Source: JAPOUP01 sp965199865
GTDB lineage: Bacteria; Pseudomonadota; Alphaproteobacteria; Rhodobacterales; Rhodobacteraceae
Assembly: GCA_965199865.1 (NCBI GenBank)
Contig: CBDATU010000023.1
Span: forward strand, 66,160-130,159
Length of the DNA stretch: 64,000 nucleotides
Reading direction: 5' to 3'
Shown here: positions 1 through 8,290 of the stretch, piece by piece
Layout of the letters: the number at the start of each line of letters is the position of its first letter
How positions within the stretch are numbered: the stretch's first letter is position 1
The notes under the pieces: model-generated
The model's database searches: none
Told to the model about the DNA's origin: nothing
The model's input: only the letters and a program-made list of their open reading frames with translations
Position numbers and translations under genes: made by a program

Positions 1-140
1 TCTGGCGGCTCCGGCCGCCGGTTGGGTGGTTATGGTTCACCCGGAGATTACACCATTTTCGAATTTCCACCAAACTCGCGACACGACCTGCGGTGGTTTG
101 ATGATCCCGTTCTGAGAAAACTAGGGCGCAACCTGCGCGC

Positions 141-578
141 CTAACGCCCTCGATCCAGATCGTCATCGCGGTTGCTGGAACGGTCAAAAACGGACGGACC
201 TTCTTTGTTGATACGCGCGCGAACTGTGTTCGCGCGCGCTTGGTCACGAGCTTCTCGATGCTTCTGTCCTCGCAGAGTTTCGTCGGCGCGGTCGCGATTG
301 GCCTCCTGCGAAAACATGTCCCGCGTCGGGCGGGGCTCTTTGTTGGGCTCCCCTGACTTAGCGGGTTGGAGTTTGACATCGCCATTGGCGAACAATCCCC
401 CCTTGCGGCTTCCTGTGCCACCGGGCGTGGGAACAGGGACGCCCTTGTCGCCCCAATTTATCGCCGCAGCACCATTCGGCGCGTTGTCCCGGCTCGCGCC
501 CCAGGACGGCCGATGCTCCGGCTTCGTCGTATCGCGCAAGACACGTCTGTCTTTCCTATCACCGTCGCTGCCGCTCAA
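141..578 (-). CDS. hypothetical hydrophilic protein
   Basis: This is a 145-residue frame rich in Arg, Asp, Lys, Gly and Pro with no hydrophobic segment, so it is probably disordered. I do not recognise a family. It is read in the same direction as the PIN toxin gene upstream and would start at TTG. A 38-residue frame (559-675, beginning MIPKVVELPQYLEF) lies between the toxin stop and this frame and overlaps its start. The two could be one gene broken by a frameshift, since the short frame looks protein-like. A frame on the opposite strand (172-687) is almost as long but has a shadow-like composition. Low confidence that it is translated. Confidence 0.35.
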   Translation of the reverse strand: MSGSDGDRKDRRVLRDTTKPEHRPSWGASRDNAPNGAAAINWGDKGVPVPTPGGTGSRKGGLFANGDVKLQPAKSGEPNKEPRPTRDMFSQEANRDRADETLRGQKHREARDQARANTVRARINKEGPSVFDRSSNRDDDLDRGR

Positions 579-683
579 AAATCACCCTCAGCTTAACTCC
601 GCGCCTCAAACCTTTGGACATCAAATCATGCACAAACTCAAGATATTGAGGCAACTCTACTACTTTCGGAATCATCTGATGCG

Positions 684-1253
684 CTAAATCAGGTCCGAAA
701 ACTGCTCAAGCCCAGCGACGGTTGCAACAAGACCTTGCTGCGTTAAGATCGCGAGGTATTCGTCGGCTGTTTTGGGTGGATTTTTTAACCGCGCCCGCAC
801 CTTCCGAAGAGCGGAACAGACAAGCCCCGGCGCAAGTGAAAGCTGGTTGCTGAAGAAGTCGTCGGGGTGCTGCGTTTCAATCCCGAAGGGGGCGAGTGCT
901 TCGTCTGGGAAATCCTTGAGGTTCTGTGTGACGATAGCATCACAACGCCCGACGATTGCGGCAGCGAGGACGTGCCGATCATCTGGATCGGGCAGGTCAA
1001 GCGACGGGATCAGGCTTTCATAGCCCGTGATCAGACAATCGCGCACGGAAGTGTCCATAAGGTCGCGCGTGCGTTCGAGTGCGGCGCGATCACGTCCACC
1101 CTGATTGCGCATCAGCGCTTCGATCCATTCCCGATGAATGTCTGCCGTCCACTTCGCCTTGAAAAGGTCAGTGATTGCGAGCTGCATCAAGGCATCCCGC
1201 ATCGGCGCGGGATAAAGAACATTGGCATCGAGAAGGACAGTGTAGTGACTCAT
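684..1253 (-). CDS. PIN-domain toxin (VapC-like ribonuclease)
   Basis: The 189-residue protein opens with the PIN signature VLLDANVLYPAPMRD, supplying the first acidic metal ligand. It carries a central DPDDRHVLAAAIVG segment with the later acidic residues and then AIVTQNLKDFP, the usual end of the PIN core. PIN proteins are Mg-dependent ribonucleases, and in toxin-antitoxin pairs they cleave RNA to halt growth. The start codon overlaps the stop of the upstream HTH gene by ATGA, so the two are translationally coupled in the order antitoxin then toxin. The C-terminal 60 residues are an extension typical of the larger PIN_3-type proteins. The RNA target cannot be inferred. Confidence 0.85.
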   Translation of the reverse strand: MSHYTVLLDANVLYPAPMRDALMQLAITDLFKAKWTADIHREWIEALMRNQGGRDRAALERTRDLMDTSVRDCLITGYESLIPSLDLPDPDDRHVLAAAIVGRCDAIVTQNLKDFPDEALAPFGIETQHPDDFFSNQLSLAPGLVCSALRKVRARLKNPPKTADEYLAILTQQGLVATVAGLEQFSDLI

Positions 1254-1711
1254 TCACCGTAGCCCATGTCTTGTTCCTGGGCTTCGGCGACGAGCTGGTC
1301 GAGAACGGCCTCGCGCTCCTGGTCGATTGCTGTCTTGTAGGCCATCACATCCTCCATACGGATGCGGCGGTGCCTTCCGACTTTCCGATATGGGATTCTG
1401 TCCTCTTCCAGGAGCTTGATCAGGAAGGGACGCGAGACGTTCAACACCTCAGCAGCCTGCACAGTCGTGAGCTCAGCGTTCTCGGGGATGATGGTGACAC
1501 CACGTCCAGCAGCCATCGCTTCGAGGATGTCCATAAGAAGCGCTACCGCGCCTGCGGGCAGCTCTATGGGTTCGGCTTGGTCAGCATCGGTGACGCGCAG
1601 CTTGAGCGGCGCTTTGGCGCGGGCATAGCGCGAAAGGGCTTGCCCCGAGACACGGGCGATGGCGGCATCCTGCGCGTTCGGGGGAAGCTGGCGATGTGCG
1701 ATCATGTTCAT
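1250..1711 (-). CDS. HTH antitoxin, excisionase-type DNA-binding domain
   Basis: The protein of about 153 residues has a MerR/excisionase-like helix-turn-helix in its C-terminal half: LTTVQAAEVLNVSRPFLIKL, then a wing ending YRKVGRHRRIRMEDV. I chose the ATG at 1711 because AGGAG lies 6 bases upstream; a longer in-frame start at 1774 lacks such a site. Its stop overlaps the PIN toxin start. Proteins of this type pair with PIN toxins as antitoxin and autorepressor, so it probably neutralises the downstream product and represses the promoter upstream of 1711. The pairing is inferred from gene order and family precedent. Confidence 0.8.
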   Translation of the reverse strand: MNMIAHRQLPPNAQDAAIARVSGQALSRYARAKAPLKLRVTDADQAEPIELPAGAVALLMDILEAMAAGRGVTIIPENAELTTVQAAEVLNVSRPFLIKLLEEDRIPYRKVGRHRRIRMEDVMAYKTAIDQEREAVLDQLVAEAQEQDMGYGE

Positions 1712-1943
1712 GGGGCTCTCCTTTTTGTCCTGTTTTCTTCCATGATGCCTGATTAAATGCAATAAGTGCAACAAATGAATTTAGTGCAAATAACTCGATT
1801 CTCTCTAAAACGGTCGTTTTTGAGGGGTCTTGGACGAGAGAGCGCTGCCGCGCTCTGAAGCTATCCACAGCCTCTCGAAACAATCTCTTGAAACTACCCT
1901 CTCAAATCAGGCATACTTGCATGAGTTTTGAGAGGTTTTTCAA

Positions 1944-2027
1944 ATGCTTGTCGGTTATGCCCGTGTCAGCACCCAAGATCAGAAGCCTGAGCTTCAGTGT
2001 CAATCGGCGTTGAAATTTGACCCCTGA
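1944..2027 (+). pseudogene. serine resolvase, 5' fragment cut by IS21
   Basis: From ATG 1944 the frame reads MLVGYARVSTQDQKPELQ, the unmistakable N-terminus of a small serine recombinase, with the catalytic serine in the RVST motif. The gene runs into the IS21 left end at 1998 and stops at 2025-2027 inside the element. No matching 3' part is found after the right end at 4539, and the bases next to the two ends do not match, so a deletion probably followed the insertion. A resolvase next to a toxin-antitoxin pair suggests that this stretch came from a transposon or plasmid backbone. Confidence 0.8.
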
Positions 2028-2084
2028 TCGGCGTCCAAAACTGCCCCCCTCCTTGATTGTCCGGGTGGAGGTTATCCCGGTAGT

Positions 2085-2152
2085 CAACAGGGGGATCCGT
2101 GCGGCTCCGTGTAGCGCTTGCGTTACGCGGAGCCGCACGGATCCCCCTGTTG
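2085..2152. repeat. 68-bp near-perfect palindrome inside the IS21 end
   Basis: Arms of about 25 bases, beginning CAACAGGGGGATCCGTGCGG and its reverse complement, flank a short central segment; the pairing continues inward with one mismatch. It lies between the left terminal repeats and the istB stop, in the non-coding end of the element. It would form a very stable hairpin and could terminate transcription or hinder read-through into the IS, but no U-run follows it. Confidence 0.75.
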
Positions 2153-2196
2153 GCCCACTGGGGCAACCGTGCGGGTCGGGTTGCGGTGGTTACGGC

Positions 2197-2924
2197 TCAG
2201 GACCGGTTCCTGAAGCGCCAGCTTTCGTTGCCGGTCTCGATGATCCCGCAATGGTGGGTGAGGCGGTCGGGCAGTGCGGTGGTCATCCTGGCGTCGCCGA
2301 AGACTGAGGGCCACTCGCCGAAGGCGACGTTGGTGGTGACGATGACCGCGGTGCGCTCGTGGAGGCGGCTCATCAGGTGAAACGGGAGCTGTCCGCCGGC
2401 CCGGGCGAAGGGCAGGTATCCGGGTTCGTCGAGGATGGCGATGTCGCGGCGTGCGAGCTGCCTGGCGGTGCGTCCCTGGCGTCCGCCGCGGGCCTCGCCC
2501 TCAAGGTCGTTGACCAGGTCGACGACATTGTGGAAGCGACCGCGTGCACCCTTGCGGATGCATGCCCGTGCGATGGCGGTGTCGAGATGGGTCTTTCCGG
2601 TACCGGTGCCACCGACCAGGACGATGTTGCGCCTGCTGTCGGGGAAGCCGCCATGGCGGGATCGCGGATCAGCGGTTCGTTAACCGGTGAGGCGGCGAAG
2701 TCGAAGTCTGCCGGTTCCCTGGCTGACGGCAGCCTAGCGGCGGTCATCTGATACCTGATGGAGCGCGCCGTCCTGTTGGCGGTCCCGGCCTTGAGCGGGG
2801 CGCCGACGATCTGTTGCACGGTATGACGGCGCCTGAGCCCGTCGGCGAGGATGTCGCCGTAGGCGACGCGCATGCCGCCGAGCCTGGGCGTCGTCATCAT
2901 TGCCAGCACCTGATCACGCTCCAT
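2197..2924 (-). pseudogene. istB: IS21 IstB helper ATPase, frameshifted
   Basis: IstB is the AAA+ helper of IS21 transposition. The first about 93 codons read MERDQVLAMMTTPRLGGMRV onward to RDPAMAA. The ATPase core then continues in another frame as FPDSRRNIVLVGGTGTGKTH (Walker A), DIAILDEPGYLPF (Walker B) and a C-terminal GNESWRFRNRS ending at 2197. A one-base loss near 2655 explains the break. The start overlaps the istA stop, as is normal for this family. Unless the ribosome shifts by -1 here, no functional IstB is made. Confidence 0.85.
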
Positions 2925-4425
2925 GGTCGGCCTCCCTCAGGCTGTCGTAGCGCGAGCAGTCGGCGATCGGCCGGTGGTGAAGCTGCAGGCTCCCGGGTGT
3001 CGGGATGGGCGCCGGCGCCGCCGGCTGGCGCCGCCGGGCGAGGATGTTGGGCACCACGTCGGCGTTGCGGGCGCCGGCGGCAAGCGCCTCAGCGCAGGCC
3101 GACCCGACCGCCTCCAGCCCGTCCTCCGGCACCGCCGCGGGAACCTTGACGAACTGCCGGTCGCCGTCGTCGCGACCGGTCAGCCGGGTCCGCAGGTGGT
3201 TGAGCGCCGTGGGCAGCTCCCAGTCCCTGAAAGGCGCCCCGTTGCGCAACGCGCCGGGCCTGCGCGCCAGGACCGGCACATGGTGCCACGGATCGTGGAC
3301 GGTCTCACCGCGCCCGAAGCTGCGGGGATGCCCGGCCACGATCCCACCGTCCTGGCGCACGACGATGCGATCGGCATGGGCACGCACGTCCACCGGCCGC
3401 CCGACCGCGCGGGCCGCGACGCTGTAGTGGTTGCTGTCGAAGCGCACCAGGCAGGTCTTCGAGACCGCCGCTTCGGTGGCGTGAAAGCCGTCGAACGGAC
3501 CGCGATACACCAGCAGCGACGGCCGCTCCTCCCCGAACACCTGCCACACCGTCCTGCCTGCAGTCGTCGGATGCGGATGCTTTCTGGCATCCTCAATGCA
3601 CCGGTCCATCAGCCATGCGTTGAGCCCGGCGTAGGACTGGCCGCGCGGGCTGCGCGCGAACAGGCGCCCGCGAAGCTCGCCCACCCGCTTCTCGACCCGC
3701 CCCTTCTCCCAACCCGCCCCGGGCGTGCACGCCACGGGCTCCACCAGATGGTGCGGGCACAGCTCGGGAAAACGACGGTTGCACGCCCGCTCCCTGCCGA
3801 CAGGGACGGCCGTCACCGCCGTCTTCATGCTGTCGTGGATGCCCCGTCGGCACACCCCGCCGAAGAAGCGGAAGGCCCGATCATGCGCCTCGAATACCGT
3901 CTCCCGGCTCTCGCGCGGGAACACCTGGACCAGATACATCCGACCGTGACACAGACGCATGTGCGCCGCCTTCACCCGGGTCGTGGCACCAGACAGAACC
4001 GCATATTCGTGGCTCCAGTCGAACCGGTAAGCCTCGCCAGGCTCGAGGATCAGCGGAACATGGGCACCGGACGGCGACAGCAGGCGGTGCCGCTCACGCC
4101 ACGCCCTGGCGTAACGACGCACCGCGTCATGGCCGCCCTCATGGCCCAGTGCCGAAAGATCCCCGAAAATCTGACGCAACGAAAGCCGATCCCGACGCGC
4201 CTTCTTCCCGTTGACCGCCAGACGACGCTCAGGCCCGTCCACCCACGGACCAGGCTTCGGCATCTGCTGGATCCTGCGTTCGTGGACGGACAACGTCCCG
4301 TCGCCCCGTACAACCTTGCGTACCGTGTTCTTCGATACCCGTAAATCGCGAGCGATCTTCCTGATCGGTACGCCCCTCACCAGGTGATCCCGACGGATCC
4401 GCGCCATCGTCTCCACAACCAGCAT
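2914..4425 (-). CDS. istA: IS21 transposase IstA
   Basis: This is a full-length 503-residue IS21 transposase. An N-terminal helix-turn-helix (VPIRKIARDLRVSKNTVRKV) is followed by an rve-type integrase core. The acidic triad can be placed: Asp in YRFDWSHEY, Asp in GIHDSMKTAV, and Glu in GWEKGRVEKR. The C-terminal part contains the usual Mu-type beta barrel region (LVRFDSNHYSVAARAVGRPV). The gene lies just inside the right terminal repeats and overlaps istB by about 11 bases. IstA should still be made, although the broken partner gene would limit transposition. Confidence 0.93.
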   Translation of the reverse strand: MLVVETMARIRRDHLVRGVPIRKIARDLRVSKNTVRKVVRGDGTLSVHERRIQQMPKPGPWVDGPERRLAVNGKKARRDRLSLRQIFGDLSALGHEGGHDAVRRYARAWRERHRLLSPSGAHVPLILEPGEAYRFDWSHEYAVLSGATTRVKAAHMRLCHGRMYLVQVFPRESRETVFEAHDRAFRFFGGVCRRGIHDSMKTAVTAVPVGRERACNRRFPELCPHHLVEPVACTPGAGWEKGRVEKRVGELRGRLFARSPRGQSYAGLNAWLMDRCIEDARKHPHPTTAGRTVWQVFGEERPSLLVYRGPFDGFHATEAAVSKTCLVRFDSNHYSVAARAVGRPVDVRAHADRIVVRQDGGIVAGHPRSFGRGETVHDPWHHVPVLARRPGALRNGAPFRDWELPTALNHLRTRLTGRDDGDRQFVKVPAAVPEDGLEAVGSACAEALAAGARNADVVPNILARRRQPAAPAPIPTPGSLQLHHRPIADCSRYDSLREADHGA

Positions 4426-4668
4426 GTCCCCTCGCCTCGTCCGTCCACAGCGAGGCCGTTCATTAACATCGAACTCAGGGGGTCAGTTCTGGACGCCGAT
4501 TAACCCCTTAAGGGGGTCAATATTCCACGCCGAACAACAGCATGTGGCCGCACGCCCGCACGAATTACGCCACTTCGGCGAACATGACGCGGTTCATGTC
4601 GTGACGGTCCTTTACCTTTCGCCCGCACCCCCATGGCGGATGGCCTGCCCTGCCTTCCTGGCCTCCGC

Positions 4669-6891
4669 TCAGAACGGCTCCATGAACATGCCCACCTCCC
4701 GTGTCGGGACGGCCCCGGTTTTGCGCCCCAGCCGTTCGTGCTGGACGCGCCACGGCGCGGGCTCCTCAACCGGCGTGGCCAGCAGCAGCCGGACGCCCGC
4801 GGCCACCTGATCCCTGTCAGCCTCCGGCACGGCCGATCCGGCACGGCCCTCGGCGAGGGCGAGGATCTCCAACCCGGTGAACGCCTGGTGCAGGCGGCGG
4901 GCGAGGGTGAGGCGCTCCAGTGGCTTCAGCCTGTCAGTCGGTTTCGCGAGTGCCCCGAGCACCTCGCCACGCTCCCTGCGGAGCTCGACCGGTTCCCTTA
5001 AGGTCCCGAAGCCAAGCGCGTCGGCCATGGCACCGGTCAGGCGCTCGAAGGGCGTTCCCCTGGCGGCCAGCGCAACGCGTGCGACCTCGCGCTCCAGTTC
5101 CGACGGAGTGACACCGTCCCTTCCGAGCCTGGCCAGACGCTCCGGCAGCTCCTCGGCCCAGCTTTTCCGGTGATCGCTCTGGTGGGACCCCGGATCGCCC
5201 TGGTACCGTGCGGCACTCTCATGCAGCGGTGAGGCGGACATGCTTCGGACCAGATCGACGCGGATGTCAGCCTCCGCCCGCCTGCGGGCGATGTCTCCTG
5301 CCAGCCGTGCGATATCCGCTTCCGGCACGGTCCCGGACGACGGCAGGCGTAGGGCATCGCCGATCCGCCGCTCCATGTCGCTGCCATGAATTCCCTCCGC
5401 GGGGGCGATTCTCTCGGTCAGCGCCAGGGCCAGCTGCATCACCCGGTCGCGCAGCCGGGTGTCGTGACCGGAGCCGGCATCCCGGCTTCCCGCGCCAGCA
5501 TGCGCCGGATGATGCCGGTCCTTCCGTTCGGCTTCGGCGTCCGTCTCCGAAACGTCCAGCGGATGCGACACCCCGGGTTCACGAGGACTGCCACCGGGCA
5601 CGGCCAGCCGCCTTTCCCCGGAAACCGGATCGGCGGACATTATCCCACCCTGACTGATCAGGTAGCTGCGGAACGAGGGAATCGGACAGGAAAACAGACC
5701 GCGGGCGTTTTCCTGCAATGCTCCGCGATGGACCAGATGTGTCAGGAAGCCCCTAGCGATCATGTTCTCGGGCAGCCGCCGCCCCCTGGCTCCGGGGTCG
5801 TCCTCCGGGCGGGCCTCGAGGAGGATCTGGGCCCGGATGTCGTTCTCGCCAGCTCCCTCCGGAGGGAGTGTCGCCATGATCCGGGCAATCAGCGTTTTGG
5901 CTCCTTTCATCTCCTCCGACATCAGCCTGCTATATGCATTCTCGCGGATTTCGCGCTCGCGGGTCGCCACGGCATCGCCGTCGACATCGGCCAGCCTTCC
6001 CCGGGCCGTGACCAGTGCCTCGGCCAGGGCGCGCATCCCGTTGTGCAGGTGCTGCGGCCAGCGGTCGGACGCCTCGGCGAGACGCCGCGGCCAGATCCCG
6101 TCCGCGCCTGTCCGGTCCACACGGAAGCGGTCCAGCATGAGCTCCACCGCCTCCTCCGCCTCCTCCGGGGCGAGGGCGCCGATGTCATGGATCGCCCCCT
6201 CTGCCATGCGAGGCGAGCAGGCGTTCTTGAGTACCTGATACGAATCCCCGAGACCGGCGTAGACCGGCACGATGGGCAGGCCCAGCGTGTCCAGGTGCAG
6301 TGCGCGGAGCACGGGTCTGGCCACAGGGCGCACATCCTGGATCTCGTCGACCATGAGGCAGACCGGACGGCGCCATTTTTTGGGCGGCATGGTTTCCCGA
6401 AGGGAGTTAAGGGTGACGCTGTCCGGAGCGGTGGAGTGTCCCGCCCGTCCGCTGGCGTCTGCCACCCCGACCCCGACACTGCCGCTCACGTCCCCAGTAT
6501 GCGTCGTCCGCCAGCTTTTGCTGCTGCCGGGACTGACAGCTTCGGCAATGAGGATGGCGATCCTTGTCGGGTCCTCGAGCTCATCCACCTGAGCGATGAC
6601 CGCGACGGGCGCGGAACGGCCTCTGGCCTTCCAGCGTTGCCTGAGCTCGGAAAGCACGGCCGTCTTTCCCGCCCCGGGGGCACCCTGCAGCAGCCGCGTG
6701 GGGCCCTCAATGGCCGGTTCCCCTCTCCGGACCTGCGCCAGCGTCCTTGCGCAGCGGCGCTCGATCTGGCCGATCTGCGCCTCGCGCCCGACAAAGAACA
6801 GTGCCTGGCGACGGTCCGTACGCTTTGCAAACTCCGCCAGCCCCTTAAGGTCGGGAGCCTTTCGCCTGTGAGAAAGAAGCCACCTGAACAC
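4669..6891 (-). CDS. AAA/STAND-like ATPase with novel C-terminal domain
   Basis: From the proposed GTG start at 6891 (AAAGGTGG about 9 bases upstream) the protein has 740 residues. An earlier in-frame start would overlap the upstream gene. FFVGREAQ near residue 32 opens an ORC/STAND-like P-loop module, with Walker A GAPGAGKT at about 70-77 and Walker B VCLMVDEIQD at about 177-186. A winged-helix-like segment ends near SCPIPSFRSYLI. After a low-complexity linker comes a helical domain of about 280 residues that begins LRDRVMQLALALTER and ends VPTREVGMFMEPF. The next gene upstream (7050-8219) repeats that domain without the ATPase. Function unknown. A regulated ATPase with an effector-like tail in an IS-rich region suggests defence or mobile-element biology, which is inference only. 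Confidence 0.75.
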   Translation of the reverse strand: MFRWLLSHRRKAPDLKGLAEFAKRTDRRQALFFVGREAQIGQIERRCARTLAQVRRGEPAIEGPTRLLQGAPGAGKTAVLSELRQRWKARGRSAPVAVIAQVDELEDPTRIAILIAEAVSPGSSKSWRTTHTGDVSGSVGVGVADASGRAGHSTAPDSVTLNSLRETMPPKKWRRPVCLMVDEIQDVRPVARPVLRALHLDTLGLPIVPVYAGLGDSYQVLKNACSPRMAEGAIHDIGALAPEEAEEAVELMLDRFRVDRTGADGIWPRRLAEASDRWPQHLHNGMRALAEALVTARGRLADVDGDAVATREREIRENAYSRLMSEEMKGAKTLIARIMATLPPEGAGENDIRAQILLEARPEDDPGARGRRLPENMIARGFLTHLVHRGALQENARGLFSCPIPSFRSYLISQGGIMSADPVSGERRLAVPGGSPREPGVSHPLDVSETDAEAERKDRHHPAHAGAGSRDAGSGHDTRLRDRVMQLALALTERIAPAEGIHGSDMERRIGDALRLPSSGTVPEADIARLAGDIARRRAEADIRVDLVRSMSASPLHESAARYQGDPGSHQSDHRKSWAEELPERLARLGRDGVTPSELEREVARVALAARGTPFERLTGAMADALGFGTLREPVELRRERGEVLGALAKPTDRLKPLERLTLARRLHQAFTGLEILALAEGRAGSAVPEADRDQVAAGVRLLLATPVEEPAPWRVQHERLGRKTGAVPTREVGMFMEPF

Positions 6892-7049
6892 CGGGATAAC
6901 CCACCTTTCTGCCAGCGCTGGCAGAATGCATCCTGCGCCCGGAATTTTCAAGCCATTACCGGGGTGCTCGCCCCGCTGTCGGAAGAGGCCATGGGCTGGC
7001 ACGGCCGACCAGCACCTCCATTGACCGGATAATCCTGCCCGACCTGCGC

Positions 7050-8219
7050 TCAGAACGGCTCGATGATGATGCCCGCCTCCCGTGTCGGGACGGCCCCGGA
7101 GTTGCGCCCCAGCTGTTCGTGGAGCCCACGCCACGGCGCGGGCTCCTCGATCCTGGTGGCCAGCAGCAGCCGGACGCCGGCTGCCACCCGCTCCCTGTCA
7201 GCCTCCGGCACGGCCGATCTGGCGCGACTCTCGGCGAGAGCGAGGATCTCGGATCCGGTGAACGTCTGGTGCAGGCGGCGGGCGAGGGTGAGGCGCGCCA
7301 GCGGCTTCTGCCTGTCAAGCGGTTCCCCGAGTGCCCTGAGCACCTCGCCACGCTCCCTGCGGAGATCGTCCGCCGCGTTCACCGTCCCTAAGCCAAGCGC
7401 ATCGGCCATGGCACCGGCCAGACGCTCGTAGGGCGTTCCCCTGGCCGCAAGCGCCACGCATGCGACCTCGCGCTCCAGTTCCGACGGCGTGACGCCATCC
7501 CTTCCGAGCCCGGCCAGGCGTTTCGGCAGCTCCTCGCCCCAGCGTTTCCGGTGATCGCTCCGGTGGGATCCCACCTCGCCGTGGTACCGCGCGGCACTCT
7601 CGTGCAGCGGTGAGGCGGACATGCTCCGCACCAGCTCAACGCGGATGTCGGCCTCCGCGCGCCTATGGGCGATCCTGGCCGCCAGCCGCACGACGTCGTT
7701 TTCCGCCACGGCTCCGGAGGACGGCAGGCACAGGGCCTCCCTGATCCGACGGTTCATGTCGCGGCCATGCACGCCCTTCGTGGGGGCGACCCGCTCGGTC
7801 AGAGCCAGGGCCAACTGCAGGACACGATCGCGCAGCTGACCGTCAGGACCGGTCGCGGCGTCCCGGTCCTTCGCGGCAGGCTGCTGCTGTTGTGGGCTGG
7901 CCGCGGTCGCCGCAATCTCCGTTCCGGTCGCACCTGGCATGCCATCCCGCTCCACCACCTCCGTCGGCCTGGCCTCATGCCGCGCCGGTTTGCCGTCCGC
8001 GGGCACGGGACCCTCCCTCCGCTCCGGCATCCCCTGCCGGAGCCAGGCCGCGATGCCCGCCCGCTCGTCGGCTCCAACGTGGCCCAGGCTGTCCGGAAGC
8101 TCTCCGGAAGTATCCGACAGGGCACTGATCTCGAGCCGGGTGTAATTCGCCGTCAGTCGCTCCATCAGGTCGCGCCGGTCGATGGAACCGGCGCGGTTTC
8201 CGCCCAGTGCCGCGATCAC
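7050..8219 (-). CDS. paralogue of the ATPase C-terminal domain, no ATPase
   Basis: The protein has 389 residues from a GTG start. The N-terminal 120 residues (VIAALGGNRAGSIDRRDLMER onward) are unlike anything in the neighbouring ATPase and may be a small adaptor domain. From LRDRVLQLALALTERVAP to VPTREAGIIIEPF the sequence matches the last 280 residues of the 4669-6891 product at roughly four residues in five. It lies 158 bases upstream of the ATPase gene on the same strand, so the pair probably form an operon. Immediately upstream is a 38-bp scrap of an IS4/DUF4338 transposase and then an IS4 element, so this gene may have lost its own 5' end. Function unknown. Confidence 0.65.
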   Translation of the reverse strand: MIAALGGNRAGSIDRRDLMERLTANYTRLEISALSDTSGELPDSLGHVGADERAGIAAWLRQGMPERREGPVPADGKPARHEARPTEVVERDGMPGATGTEIAATAASPQQQQPAAKDRDAATGPDGQLRDRVLQLALALTERVAPTKGVHGRDMNRRIREALCLPSSGAVAENDVVRLAARIAHRRAEADIRVELVRSMSASPLHESAARYHGEVGSHRSDHRKRWGEELPKRLAGLGRDGVTPSELEREVACVALAARGTPYERLAGAMADALGLGTVNAADDLRRERGEVLRALGEPLDRQKPLARLTLARRLHQTFTGSEILALAESRARSAVPEADRERVAAGVRLLLATRIEEPAPWRGLHEQLGRNSGAVPTREAGIIIEPF

Positions 8220-8225
8220 CCCGGC

Positions 8226-8263
8226 CCGCTCCCGGCCGCTCCAGCCGATGTAGGCGTCCCGGG
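8226..8263 (-). other. 38-bp scrap of an IS4/DUF4338 transposase gene
   Basis: Read on the minus strand this segment encodes RDAYIGWSGRER, identical to the DUF4338 region of the transposases at 31771 and 34622, and then switches abruptly to the 5' end of the 7050-8219 gene. It abuts the left end of the interrupted IS4 element at 8264. It marks a recombination or deletion junction between two related IS copies and explains why the 7-bp flanks of that element do not match. Confidence 0.7.
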
Positions 8264-8290
8264 CCTGTCACTACCACATACTTGACCGGC

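Larger units (their letters stand above)
1998..4539 (-). mobile_element. IS21-family insertion sequence
   Basis: The element is about 2.54 kb and encodes istA and istB on the minus strand. Its ends carry the multiple terminal repeats expected for IS21. The left end begins TGT with TCGGCGTTGAA and, about 25 bases further in, ATCGGCGTCCAAAACTG. The right end is the inverted version, with TCGGCGTGGAA and ATCGGCGTCCAGAACTG. No matching target duplication is visible (left flank ...gcttcag, right flank gcatgtgg). The istB frame is broken, so the copy is probably not autonomous. Confidence 0.88.

Noticed and set aside
1..140. Possible IS end at the window edge (GGTTGGGTGGTTATGG resembles sequence beyond istB at about 2181)
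   Set aside because: Similarity is short and no terminal repeat can be seen because the window begins here.
172..687. 171-residue frame on the plus strand opposite the 141-578 gene
   Set aside because: Composition is that of an antisense shadow (runs of Arg, Ser, Pro and Leu); the minus-strand frame looks more protein-like.
1581..1883. 100-residue frame upstream of the HTH antitoxin
   Set aside because: Most of it is a frame-shifted reading of the antitoxin gene.
2923..4344. 473-codon frame antisense to istA
   Set aside because: Shadow of the IS21 transposase; no domain recognised.
5386..7032. 548-codon frame antisense to the ATPase gene
   Set aside because: No recognisable domain; the opposite strand has clear Walker motifs.
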